DNA of 64,000 bases from the NCBI GenBank assembly GCA_023091665.1, contig JALJCQ010000034.1, positions 124,001-188,000 of the forward strand, in the 5' to 3' direction. The notes beneath the pieces were generated by a model. It was not told the origin of the DNA. It made no database searches and saw nothing but the letters and a program-made list of their open reading frames with translations. How positions within the stretch are numbered: position 1 is the stretch's first letter; every line of letters begins with the position of its first letter. This DNA comes from Pythium myriotylum (lineage: Eukaryota; Oomycota; Peronosporomycetes; Pythiales; Pythiaceae). The position numbers and the translations under genes are program-made. Shown one piece after another: positions 33,153 to 43,960 of this stretch.

Positions 33153-34220
33153 ATGCTCAGCCTTCTCACGCGCACAACCCTCGCATTCGGCGCGGTATTT
33201 GCTACCGTCGCTACGACGGCCGAAGTCCTTCAAGACGCGCACACACTCCCGATCTTCTTCTTCCACGGTCTCACTGCCAACGCGGCCTACGGCGACAACC
33301 TCAAGGCAAACCTCACGACGGACGCGCGCCCATTTGTCTCCCTCTCGTTTTGCCAGGACGTGTGCTCGTTCACGGATCTCAACGTCCAGGCGCAGCTCGC
33401 GATTGCCCAGATCCGCAGCATCATTGCCAACGACACCCGCTTCGACAACGGGTACTCGTTCATCGGACACTCGCAGGGCGGTGCACTCGCGCGACTGGTG
33501 ATCGAGGAATGGGATGACCACAAGGTTCACAGCTTTTTTAGCCTGGCCGGAGCAGGCAATGGTGTCTTCTACGGCCCTCAGGCTAATGACTTCGTGCCCG
33601 CGCAAGTGTTCCTCACGCAATTTGCGCCATTCACAGATCCAGCGATCTACGACTATTCCAAATACACCCTCGCCGACATCTCCTCGGGCAAGCTCCAGAT
33701 CGACTTGATCAAGTTTCAGACCGCACACCCGGAGATCCCGTCCCAACTCACACGCTCGCCCGTGAAGAGCGACTGGGTCCAGTACAATCCGCTGTTTCCC
33801 AAACTCAACAACTTGCAGCCAGTGAGCGATGAGACTGTCGCCGCGGATATCACGCGGCGCAAGAACAACTTTCTCAAGCTCAAAGAGGCCCACTACTTCG
33901 CCTCACAGTATGACGAGACCATCTCGCCGTGGCAGTCGGCGCTCAACGGACAGTACGAGGACGTCGCCAGCATCGCGGAACTCGAGCAAAACTACAGCAA
34001 GCTCAAAGTGCTGCCGATGGAGCAGACGCCCGAATACGTGAACGACCTGTACGGTCTCAAGACGCTGAATGAACGCGGCGGGCTGTTCTTGCACCAAGTG
34101 GAGAATGTGTCGCACGAGTGCTGGGTGAAAGACTTCGTGTCGCCTCGCGACGGCAAGCAGTGTGTGTGGGCAACTCATTACGCCGACAACCTGTACCAAC
34201 TTCTGGCACCGTACAACTGA
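33153..34220 (+). CDS. Palmitoyl-protein thioesterase-like secreted hydrolase
   Basis: Single exon, 355 aa from ATG 33153, which directly begins a signal peptide (residues 1-23, ending TTA); the frame is open upstream but lacks a better start. Alpha/beta-hydrolase features: IFFFHGLTANA (oxyanion strand), nucleophile Ser107 in FIGHSQGGALAR, probable acid Asp254 in ASQYDETISPWQS, and a His-containing C-terminal segment near VSHECW. PPT enzymes remove thioester-linked fatty acyl groups from Cys residues in lysosomes or outside the cell. This is the only apparently intact host gene in the transposon-rich half. Confidence 0.9.
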   Translation: MLSLLTRTTLAFGAVFATVATTAEVLQDAHTLPIFFFHGLTANAAYGDNLKANLTTDARPFVSLSFCQDVCSFTDLNVQAQLAIAQIRSIIANDTRFDNGYSFIGHSQGGALARLVIEEWDDHKVHSFFSLAGAGNGVFYGPQANDFVPAQVFLTQFAPFTDPAIYDYSKYTLADISSGKLQIDLIKFQTAHPEIPSQLTRSPVKSDWVQYNPLFPKLNNLQPVSDETVAADITRRKNNFLKLKEAHYFASQYDETISPWQSALNGQYEDVASIAELEQNYSKLKVLPMEQTPEYVNDLYGLKTLNERGGLFLHQVENVSHECWVKDFVSPRDGKQCVWATHYADNLYQLLAPYN

Positions 34221-34417
34221 GGTTCCTGAGTCCAGATTAGCTGCACAACAATCCCGTCAATTCCAAGTGAATATAGGAACTTTTGAGGGACTAAATTAGC
34301 CTTGAGATCGTGTGTTGGCAACAAGCTAACGTTATCTCTATTTCTAAGGGCTGAGGCTACAGCCAGTATATGGGGAGGAGGAATCGACTCAGGCCCGAGG
34401 CCTGGTCGATAAATAAC

Positions 34418-34566
34418 CGATTCTCGTTCTAGGAATTGGTGTATTCACACAAATTAGCGCGGTTTGTCGACCAGAAATCGATTCTCGTGCTAGGAATTGG
34501 TGTTCGTAGTTCCTTGGAACATGAGTTCGTAGTTCCTTGGAACTATGAGTTCGTAGTTCAAAGAAC
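34418..34566. repeat. Direct repeats: 25-bp pair and three 19-bp copies
   Basis: A 25-nt sequence beginning CGATTCTCG is at 34418-34442 and again at 34479-34503 (24/25 identical). Directly after, GTTCGTAGTTCCTTGGAAC occurs at 34502-34520 and 34525-34543, with a decayed third copy at 34549-34566. The second unit is nearly palindromic internally. They lie inside the presumed left part of Helitron 1. Confidence 0.9.
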
Positions 34567-35578
34567 TATGTTCAGCCGGAGCGAGCCATGTTTGAAGCGC
34601 AACAGCAACTCAAGCGCAAGTGCAACGTTGACTGATCTACTACAATGATTGGTCGTAAATTTCTTTAAACATGTATCGTGATTGGCCATTAAGATCGGTT
34701 GGCCAGACAGTCGCCACACGCATTCACAAACAAGCGCGCAAGGGCTCACCGGTCTCCGTGCAATGGAGCAGAGCCCTTGCGCGTCGACACGAGCCCTGCC
34801 CCCTTCCCCCTGCTCCCCCTCGCCCTCCGCTTCGTGTTGTGTCTCGTGTAGAGTAGGTTAACGCTCAATATGGAGGAACCCCTTGCATTTTTTTTTCTTG
34901 AGCCATGTTTTTGTGTGTTTTGGTGCTGTACAGCCTACATCCAGGACTCAAGTTCGCATCTTTATACATCAATATCCACTACCAGACACGTGAAGCCCGC
35001 TGACGGTGTATTCAAACACCATTGTTCAACGTATAGCTTGGTCTCTACGTATATCTAGCACTCACGACGTCCGATGTCGTGGTCTCCATTTTCGGCGCTC
35101 ACCAGCGCTACAACTCACATCTAGTGGCAGAATTGGATGGTGTCGATTGGATATACAAGGTTATAACACAGTCAAATACAATCACGGTGTGTCGATTCGA
35201 TGACGTGATGCAATGTGCGTAATCACCTAAGGTACAACATTATTGGCTAAAATTCGCTGTCGCCGACATTTGCCAATGTGATCCAGTCAACAAGGTATCA
35301 TCAATCCAGTACTGTCATTTCTCGCAACACAAAATTTCTGAATATTTCGGAAACTTATGGGTGAATATGGAAACTTTCAGCGAATATTACGGAACGACTC
35401 AGTTTCTTACCCATCCACAGCAGGAATCTTCCATCGATGTGTGGAGCGTCACTTGAGTGAAAGTTGCTGATGTTGTGAGGTGCCATTATTTGGCAACAAC
35501 TCGATTGCCAATGGCGATAGGCACATCACGTAGATGTCTTGCACTGAATATGCGTATGGAGTAGATCATACAAAGTAA

Positions 35579-36267
35579 ATGGATGGTGTAGAGGACGTAG
35601 GCAATCGAGTGGACATGAGCACTCGATCTGGACAGCATTCTAACAGAGTAGTCATTTCGACTTTGCATGGCGTTCCGTCACATCGACTGCTCAGTTATTC
35701 CAGCGACTCGTTGACCCTGCTGCCTTCCCCCTCGTGCGGGTATCGCTTTGGCGTTAATCATCAGTCAGTCATGAGTTCGCGGCGTAACTGTTTGGCCGTT
35801 CAGACGCAAGCGTCGTGCCCAAAACGCAGTGCTTTTTGTGGGTTGTTTTCCATCAACAATGCCATGCAAGTTCGAGATTTTATTTCCGTCAAGGTACGTA
35901 TATTTCCCGAGTGACAAAACGCTACTGACACGTTCTATTTCGAATGACAGGAAATGCGATTGATCGTCGAAAGATTAAAGCTGACTCATCCTGATGAAGA
36001 CCATGGGGACGTCCGTTACGGTCATTACAGTGTTATGGCCATGCAGCAAGCGCTTCAATCGAAAGGTTACAACATGATATATCTCAACAACCTGGCGTTC
36101 ATGAAGAAGGCACAACGAAAGCATTGGGTGAAGCGACTAGCGACTACCACATTCCGACGAGTTCTCATCATTGGGCGCCCGCCCAAACAACGTGTCGGTG
36201 TTTCGCACTGTATTGCCCGCTTCTATCACAAGACATCCACCGCTGTGCCCTACAAACGAACAATGGC
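35579..36267 (+). CDS. Josephin-like cysteine protease domain upstream of Helitron 1 Rep-helicase
   Basis: Exon 35579-35893 joins in phase 0 to 35951 onward across a 57-bp GT-AG intron. The product reads CPKRSAFCGLFSINNAMQ (candidate catalytic Cys followed by the Asn-Asn typical of Josephin domains). After the intron come GHYSVMAMQQALQSKGY, which matches the Josephin segment where ataxin-3 has FFSIQVISNALKVWGL, and VSHCIARFY (candidate catalytic His). The frame then differs from the Rep frame starting near 36268, so either the two are separate genes or a frameshift has split one polyprotein. Josephin domains are deubiquitinases. Assignment is by eye only. Confidence 0.42.
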
Positions 36268-39200
36268 ATGGCAACCACTGTCCCGGGAGATGAAGAAGAG
36301 TCAGAAAGCAACGGCACGACAACCACTGACGATGCGAGCGGTTGTGTGCCGATTGAAGTTATCTTTGGTGCTCCAAATGCAGATCGCATTGCCCAGATCA
36401 AGTGTGACCTGGTTGCCGCTCTTGGCGCGGAAGGTCTTGATGAAGTTGTCTGTGATGTATGCGACCGATTGTCGCTACGGGAAACGTCTCGACAAGTTCA
36501 CGAGTGTGACCATGAATACCTCAGATCGATGAAGCGCGTTCTAAAAGTTCCAAGTGTTTCACTGCCAGATGGGCTTGTTGCTCATTACGCATGCGATTCC
36601 ATTGACACTCGACTAAGAGGATTGATGCTCTCTCGACGTGGGATCTCGAAAACTGATACCGGCTTCAACATTATGATCTGCGAAGAGTGCTTAGCCAGTT
36701 TGAAGACTAAATGTGTCACTCCGCCGAAGTTCTCGATTGCCAATGGCTTCTATATTGGCGAGCTTCCATCACACCTGTATGAAGCCTCGTGGATCGAGAA
36801 GGTCATGACTCAGTTGGTTACTGTCATCGCTCAAACACGGGTTATTCGTGGTGGGGAGCACAGATCGATTCGCTCCCACTGTATGGTGTTTGATTCTACT
36901 CCTGGACCACCAGCAACCCTGTTGCCTCGTCGGGTCGATCGGGAGGGGCCGTATCGGGTTGTGCTTGCTGGCCCTTTCTCAAAGCCACAAACAGACCGTC
37001 TCCACAAGCTGCTTTCAGTCCGGGGATCAGTTGTCGTTGCTCTCCTTGACTACTTCAAGACCCACAATCCGTTCTACAAGAATGTTGTGATCGACAGGAG
37101 TGCGGCCACAGAATGCCACCAGGGAGCAACGATTCTTAGCGAGATTGCAATTACCCAAGAGAGTGCTAGCACCAATGTTGATGAGGAACAAGATAGGGTG
37201 CACGGACGCTCTGATGAAGCGACAGTGTCCACTGAACACGAAGAGTGCACTTTCATCGAGCGAAACGTGTTGTTAGCACCAGTCACGCCAACGTTAGACA
37301 TCGGTATAGCCTCGCGCGTGATCGATCTGAACGGCGATCTACAAGGGGCCGTCCCGCAACTGCGAGTTGATCATTCTTCTCGCTTTGCCAATTCCTCCTG
37401 TTTGGAGGCAAAGATGTATCAGCATCTATTTCCATTTGGACGAGGTCATCCGGATGAAGCAAGGGTAGTGCGAGTCTCAAAACTCGAATGCGTTCGCTAT
37501 TACGCAATGCTCAGCTCAAGACGCTTTGCGCAGGACGCCACGTTTCTCCTCACTGCGTTTGCGAGGCTGTCAATCGAAAATATGTTCGTGAGCACTTCCG
37601 TCAAGTGTAGAAGATTCTCTTCTATATTTGCAGGATACGAAAGGCTGACAAGTGAGGATGTTGCTTCTGCCTTGGTCAACAACGAAAATCGTCAGCGTGG
37701 GCGACGAACTGTGACAACGGTGAGCAGAGATGCTGAGCGCTTTCTCCGATCAGTTGAATTAGGGAGCGTTTCAGTGTGGGGAAGCGATGCGGAGCGTCGT
37801 CAATGTCGGCAAGAAGCGTTTGGTTATCAGACGAGGTTCGGTCAACCGTCGTTGTTCATAACTATCACGCCCAACACCGACAACTCGTACGCGATGGCGC
37901 ATTATACTGGAATACTCGGTGTCGACACACTTTTTGACTGGCTTGAGGCTCGCACACCACTCAAGAGCGACATGAAGCGAGCAGCTATGGGGGACGACTG
38001 CGCTTCCGCACGTTTGTTTATGCGGACTGTCAGTGCATTTGTGCGATTCGTGCTTGGAATCGATCCAGTAACCGGTAAGCGCATGTCAACGGGCCTGTTT
38101 GGATACACAGAAGCATACTTTGGGATGGTGGAGACCCAAGGGCGTGGGACACTGCACATTCATTTCCTCATTTGGCTGCTCGGAGCTCCTGAAAACTCGA
38201 GTGCCTTCTCCTCCCGACTGGAGACGGAAGGTGAAGCATTCAAGAACCAGTTGCTAGCGTTCACCGACAGTGTCGTCACCACAAGTCTACCCTACGACTT
38301 GAGCAAACTTCCGTGCACTAGCTGTCAGGTGCCTGGAACACTTGAAGCTTTGCCAATTCCATCTTCATCGCGACGCCAATCCAGACGTTGCTACAATAGC
38401 AACCCCGTCGAGCCTTGTTTGGTACATTGTGGTACTTGCGGAAGTCGAAGTAGCTCCCAGCATATCATTCGCCAACTCCTTTTACAGCAGCGACCACACC
38501 ATTGGCCTCCACCCATGAGAGAGTTGACTGATGAAGAACACAACAACCGAGTTCAAATCGAAACAAGGGCACGAACGTCTTCTGCTGACGCGAACAACGT
38601 TGTGCATGAGAGAGAAGCGTGGTTGAGTCAAGCTTGGGTGTCAGACGCAGACAAGGAGGCAAGGCGGCTGCTCGAGGACACTGACAATGCGCAGTGTGCT
38701 CTGAGTAGACCCGAAGATGATCCCCTCAGGAACGATACGGTGAATCGATTGATAGAATTGACACCACCATCGTCGGACGAACATCGGATGGCACCGAGTC
38801 ACTCTGCCTACATTGTGGCCTCACTTGTTGCCAATCTTAACATGCATTGGTGGGCACACACCGGAAGCTGCTTCAAGCAAAGCCGAGCAGCGGGTGTGGG
38901 TACATGTCGATATCGTTTCCCACGTCCACTTCAAGATCGAACACAGTTCGGCAAGGACGGTGTCGAACTCCGCCGCACTCTTGGGCATGAATTCATCAAC
39001 GGTTACAACCCTACGATCATGTCCACGTTCAAGTGCAACCACGATATCCAGGTACTGTTGGGTGGAAAGGAGACAGCCAACCGAATTTACTACTGTTGCA
39101 AGTACGTTACCAAGACACAGCGAAAAATTGATAGCAACACAGCTGTAGCCCTAGCAAGCTTCCAGCGTCGGCAAGCGAAGGAAGCACTTGATGACTCCTC

Positions 39201-42010
39201 CAATCCTCACTTTTCCGTCCAGGATCGCCAGCGTCGTCGCGTCACCAGTATGATTTACACGTTCACGAATAAGCAAGAAGTTGCAGGTCCACTTGCGGCT
39301 TTATATCTTCTCCGTGGATCCTGTCGATACTCCAGTCACGTTTGTGCAAGAATTCCTCTTAGCGACGTGCTGAAATAGGTGGAGAATTCCGAACACGTGT
39401 GCCGCTTGGTCGCTACTACAGAAGCTGAGGAAGAAACAACCCCAGACCATCGCGGATTTCGAACTGCATCGTTCCTGGACGATTACTTGTACCGCCCCTC
39501 CTGCAGAAATGATGAGTGTCTGTACGAGTTTGTGATGCAGTGCTACAGGAGGCGACGAACGAACACGACTTCAGAAAAGCGTTTGTTTAGTCAAGATCAT
39601 CCGCTGTTTGCATCACACTGTCTCGCCATCCGTGACCGCATGGCTATACCAGTTATCACAGGGCAACGTTTGCCTCGTGAGAAGCCCAACATGAGTGACG
39701 ACAAGCGTGATCTATTCGCTCGGATGGCCTTAGTTCTGTTCAAGCCTTTTCGAACGAAACTGGACCTTCTTGGAACGGATGGTACGACGTGGCATCAAGC
39801 TTACACGGCTTGGGAACCAAACAGGTCACCATTCGTGCGAACCATCATGTGTAACATGGACGACTACCACCTTGGCCGAGAGAAAGAAGACCAACCAGTC
39901 GTAGACGAATGTGAACTTGGAGCGGAAGACCGCCGTAATTATTACCTCTCGGAGGACGACTGCAGTGAAAGTGAAAGTGATGGAACGGAGTTCGAAGACG
40001 GAACAGATATGGCACTTGACTTCGACGATACCTTCGAGGGAGTTTCCGAATTTCCGACACCAACTGCGTATCCCGACCACATTGTTCCAATTCTCGATAC
40101 CTTTAGACAGCTTGGTCTATTGCGCAGTGTTGCCCTCCACGTCGCCTCTTCGTGCGCTTCTGGAAGTGACAACACTCAAGTGTCTTACAACACTGACCAG
40201 TTACGCAAATGGGTGGAGGAGAGCAGAACAGACTGTGATGTTGGTAACGAAGGAGATGGCGAACAAAGTGAAGTTTACGCACCGGAACGATTGACAACGG
40301 TCACTGCGCTTGCCGATGATCTGCTCTGTCCACAAGGACTGACTTGGCCTGGCCGTACTGTGGTCGCGACTGGGGGTGATGTTGGCCTGTTTGCCAGCAT
40401 TCGAGACGTTTCAGCCAACTACACACTTAACGAGCTTCAGCATATCGCCTTTGCTTCAATTGCCCGCAGTCTACTGCAGCGATGGAGACAGACACCGAGC
40501 GAAACCGATCGAACTGTAATTGCAGAAATTGAGGTGGCAAGCAATCAACTGCTCATGTTTATGGGCGGAGAAGGCGGTACAGGTAAAAGTCGCGTTATCC
40601 AAGCAGTGAAGACCTTTTGCTCCTCATGGCAAAGATGTCGGGCGATTGTATTGACGGCAATGACGGGCAAAGCTGCAAGTATTATCAGTGGCAGGACTCT
40701 TGCAAGCTTTGAGATGGCCTTGCGAGGTGGAAACGCGCATTATACCCTTCAAGACGTGGACTGTATTCTCGTCGACGAAGTGTCAATGATGTCGAAGCAT
40801 AACCTTCTCCGACTGGATCGACTACTCCGACAAGGAAAACGAGTCGCTAAAGTACCCTTTGGTGGACTACATGTCATTCTCGTTGGCGACTTCCTTCAGA
40901 TGCCTCCTGTTGGGGCGGACCCGCTCTTTAGTGATCCGTTGGACAAAGCGAACCCAGAGCTTGAAGACTTCGAGGGATTCAATCTATGGCGTCTTTTTAA
41001 CCAAGTAATTGTTCTGCGAGAGTCTGTACGATTTCGTGACGACCCGACATGGGGTGTTGGTTGCTCGAAAGCACGCCTTGGAGAATGGACGCCAGAATTC
41101 ATTGAGTTGATCAACAACAGAGTGGTTCAGCACATATGCAACGACATCAACATTCGTCACGATACTGTTTCCGTCACGCAAGATAACAAAACACGCAGTG
41201 CTATCAACGATCATTTCGTCCAATCTGCAGCGGATATGTTGCCTCGGCATACATTGCCCATTCGCGTCCTTACAAACTTCAAGGGTGCGTTGAATAACCT
41301 CAGCAGCGAAGACATCTCGAAGATTTTCGGCTTACCCGACACAAGCTTCAAGCGCTTGGCACCATACCTTGACCTGATTCCGGGGATGCCGATCCAAATC
41401 ACACAGAACATCCGAACAAAGAAATGTGTGGCAAACGGTACAATGGGCAAACTCATATCCGTTCACTTCCCACCTGGAACTTCGTTCACACAAGTCAAAG
41501 ACAAACGCACAGGCGTACAAGTCCTCTTGCCAAATCAGCGCCCACTTCACGCCCTCGTACACTTGGACCGTGGACCAAACGCAACTCCGATACACGACGG
41601 TGTCGATCCTGCCGTCTTTCCAGTTTTTCCGGACTCAGAGGCCTTTTCTGCAGCAACCATCCGATTAACACCTTCGTCCACAGGAGAACAGAGGAATCTC
41701 CGAATCAAGCTACAGCAGTTTCCATTCGTGTGTGCGGTTGGAGCAACTGTATACAAAGTCCAGGGAGAATCTCTCGGCAATGGCTGTGGTTGACTGGAAG
41801 GCTGGTGTTGCATGCGTCAACAAACCACAACAAGCGTATCTTATGGTGTCTCGAGTTCTCCGCCGTGACGCTCTCTTCGTACTGAGGCCTTTCACCGAAG
41901 ATGTGGCTGAGTGGGCCAAACCACCAGAATCTGCGATGCACGAAGAACAACGGCTTCGTATCCTATCAGAGAACACGCAGCAAGAATTTATTCGACTTGT
42001 TGGACAGTAA
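36268..42010 (+). pseudogene. Helitron 1 Rep-helicase, one stop codon and one frameshift
   Basis: The frame from ATG 36268 begins with a zinc-type segment (CDVCDRLSL, then CEECLASLKTKC) as in DUF6570 of Helitrons. It continues with the HUH nuclease motif GRGTLHIHFLIWL near 38140 and the tyrosine motif NRIYYCCKYVTK near 39090. A TAG at 39376-39378 interrupts, but the same frame goes on with PDHRGFRTASFLDDYLYRP and a PIF1-type helicase: GGEGGTGKS (Walker A), LVDEVSMMS (Walker B), VILVGDFLQMPPV, and VCAVGATVYKVQGESL (motif VI). The end AVVDWKAGVACVNKPQQAYL lies in the +1 frame after about 41780, closing at 42010. Rolling-circle replication and strand transfer would be its role. Damage is slight. 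Confidence 0.88.
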
Positions 42011-42108
42011 CAAGAACCGATGTGCTCGTCAAACAAAGTTCTCTTTTATTCACTGTCAGGTGTCCAAGGGGGCCAGCCACGGCAATTTTGGATACCCTAA
42101 TCTTTGAC

Positions 42109-42775
42109 CTAAGCTGCCACAATATCCTCGACGTCTGCTACAAGTTGGCAACGCACACCTTTGTATAGACTTCGAGTCGACTTCACAACCTTGATGACTG
42201 TTCCATCACATGGCAGACTATCAATTGGTAGCGTTCGGTCGAATATTGTCACAGTCATCAGAAGCTCATTCACAGTCGATCGCATCTCTTTGTATTGCGA
42301 CTTGAACTAGACAGATCGCGTTAGAGACAGGTAAGAGGTATATAATAGATCAGAATTCACCAACCTCCGCCAATTCTTCAAGGCTCTCAGTGGGTTTAGC
42401 ACTAGTCAGGTGTAGCCTTACGACTGGAGTGGAGCCCTGGACGATATCCTCACTCTTAAACAACAGCGTCCCTTGGACAATGACGTCGACATTCGGATTT
42501 TTCTCTTTTCTCTTTACTTCCTCAGAGACATACTGTCGAAACTCTACACAAGTGTTAGTACACTAGAGTGTGCAGTGCCTCAGTGCACAAAACTGACCTT
42601 CCGTGCTTGACAGAACAAATGTCTCTCGCAGCAGTTTCTGCAGTTTTGCTTGCCGCATCGCTGCTTTCAGCTTCTTCAGCGGAGAATCCGTCACGCTGGG
42701 TAAGTGTTGATCCTTCCGAACAGAGGGATCCTTGGGATCTTCCAAGCTTGAATGGCTCCGTTTCCCTGGGGCCAT
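42109..42775 (-). CDS. Three-exon gene of unknown function carried by Helitron 1
   Basis: Exons 42775-42598, 42543-42365 and 42306-42109, with consensus GT-AG introns of 54 and 58 nt, give 184 aa with frame kept throughout. Exon 1 is basic and probably disordered with a helix (LKAAMRQAKLQKLLRE). Exons 2 and 3 give alternating strands: VDVIVQGTLLFKSEDIV, TPVVRLHLTSAK, LLMTVTIFDR, GTVIKVVKSTRSLYKGV. This could be a small beta-barrel (OB-like) fold, but I recognise no family. It is antisense to the Rep-helicase, its stop only 99 bp from the helicase stop, and lies wholly inside the 3' hairpin boundary, so it is element cargo. Intact splice sites suggest it is or was recently expressed. Confidence 0.6.
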
Positions 42776-42862
42776 CTTTCAAAGTAACTTGCGGTGATCG
42801 TGGCTAAAAGAGAAGTGAGAGAGCAGCAATGAAAATGTCGAAAGATCCGACGTAATTACCCA

Positions 42863-42908
42863 TTGACGGGGTGGACGACACCCCGTCAAAGCCTTTCGTA
42901 ACAACTAG
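42863..42908 (+). repeat. Helitron 3' terminus: 11-bp hairpin and CTAG
   Basis: Arms 42863-42873 and 42879-42889 pair perfectly (TTGACGGGGTG with CACCCCGTCAA) around the loop GACGA. Fifteen nucleotides separate the hairpin from the terminal CTAG. This is the standard end structure of canonical Helitrons. Confidence 0.85.
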
Positions 42909-43238
42909 ATGCTGCACGCAGTCGCGCACCACGGAACAGCCATTCGATAATAATTTGAGTCACTTACTGACTTACTCGACACCTCACCAAGCCCGATATT
43001 AGTTTAGCTTTATGAACTAGTCTAGTTTATGGTGAACATATTTCTTTGAAACTACGCACCCCCCGCTGCCAGGCGGGCGAGCAATAGGTCACAGGGGGCG
43101 GAAAAAGTTTGAAGCGCACACAGGCGCGTCACTTCGGCGCGTCACTCCCTTGGGTCCTTTATTAGGGGTGTCAAAATGTGCTAGTCATGTCCATGCAGAC
43201 ACTAATCCAGTACCTCCTTTTGGAAGCTTTCAGATAAT

Positions 43239-43304
43239 GATGATGAAGGTGAAATCCATTGAGCGCAATTTTAATTGCGCTCAATGGATTTCACCTTCAT
43301 CATC
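43239..43304. repeat. 66-bp near-perfect palindrome (32-bp arms, 2-bp centre)
   Basis: The left arm 43239-43270 starts GATGATGAAGG and ends GCGCAATT; the right arm 43273-43304 is its exact reverse complement; only TT separates them. It could form a long cruciform. It might be two transposon terminal repeats left tip-to-tip, or a MITE core. Flanked by C-rich (43336-43354) and A-rich (about 43409-43421) homopolymer tracts. Confidence 0.95.
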
Positions 43305-43469
43305 TGTAGAATGCTCCCCACCTAGCGAATAATAAACCCCCCTCCCCCCCCCCCATCCCGTAGGGTTGACGGCCTGATATTAGACTGTCGGACGCTATTG
43401 GTGATACAAAAAAAAAAAAATGAAAAGCTGGGAGCTCTATGCGCTCCAACGTATCGTCGGTCAACCTGA

Positions 43470-43960
43470 CTAGCAAGCCAGGATGTAAGTCGGAGGCGAC
43501 GAGCTGAGGCAGGTCTGCGTGGCATGGCCTGCCTGCGGGGTGGCTGACGTGGCTCGTGAGCTGAGCGTCCGCCGCATGTGTGTGGCCAACGCGTTGGCCA
43601 TGGCGTTGTGTCTCCGCACCTGAAGGTGCCAGCAGAGCAAGCCGATCTGATCGGCTAGGTGGTGAGCCGTGTGGTGGTGCGACCGCCGATGTCCCTTACG
43701 TGGCGCCCGGTACCCGCGAAGCTGGCGAAGGATGAGCATGTTGGCACCTATGACGGTGGTGTCGCGCCAGCCGTTGTCAGCTGCTGTTTGTAGGCCTGCG
43801 AGAAGGCCGAGGTAAGCGGCCTGTTTGGTGTTGGTGGTTGTGTCCGAGAGGTGGCCGGGAGAGACCCACAGGATATGAGGAGCAGAGTCGGAGCTCGAGA
43901 GGCCCCGCCTTCGCCGGGGTTGCCGCGGGAGCTGCCCGCGAGGACGAACACTCGCGCGTG
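43470..43960 (-). pseudogene. Second RNase H type I remnant, frameshifted
   Basis: The minus strand shows LAGSSRGNPGEGGA (RNase H first-strand motif) in one frame. After frame changes it gives a segment related to a NQAxYxGLLxGL motif, then LILRQLRGYRAPRKGH. The last matches the end of motif three and the following loop of the RNase H remnant at 31.6-32.5 kb (VMRQL then DYRPP). It is therefore the same family but older, with at least two frameshifts. Confidence 0.6.

Larger units (their letters stand above)
34335..42908 (+). mobile_element. Helitron 1 (3' end supported, 5' end tentative)
   Basis: Contents on the plus strand: a Josephin-like protease frame, then a Rep-helicase frame; on the minus strand a three-exon cargo gene. 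The right end has the classical Helitron signature: a perfect 11-bp stem, 5-nt loop hairpin at 42863-42889 and, 15 nt later, CTAG at 42905-42908. For the left end, the best TC-type terminus I can find is TCTCTATTTC at 34335, preceded by A; this is only a candidate. If right, the element is 8.6 kb. The base after CTAG is A rather than the usual T. Confidence 0.65.

Noticed and set aside
39376..39378. The TAG in Helitron 1 as programmed read-through
   Set aside because: No supporting downstream structure was noticed and Helitrons are not known to use it; a simple nonsense mutation is enough.
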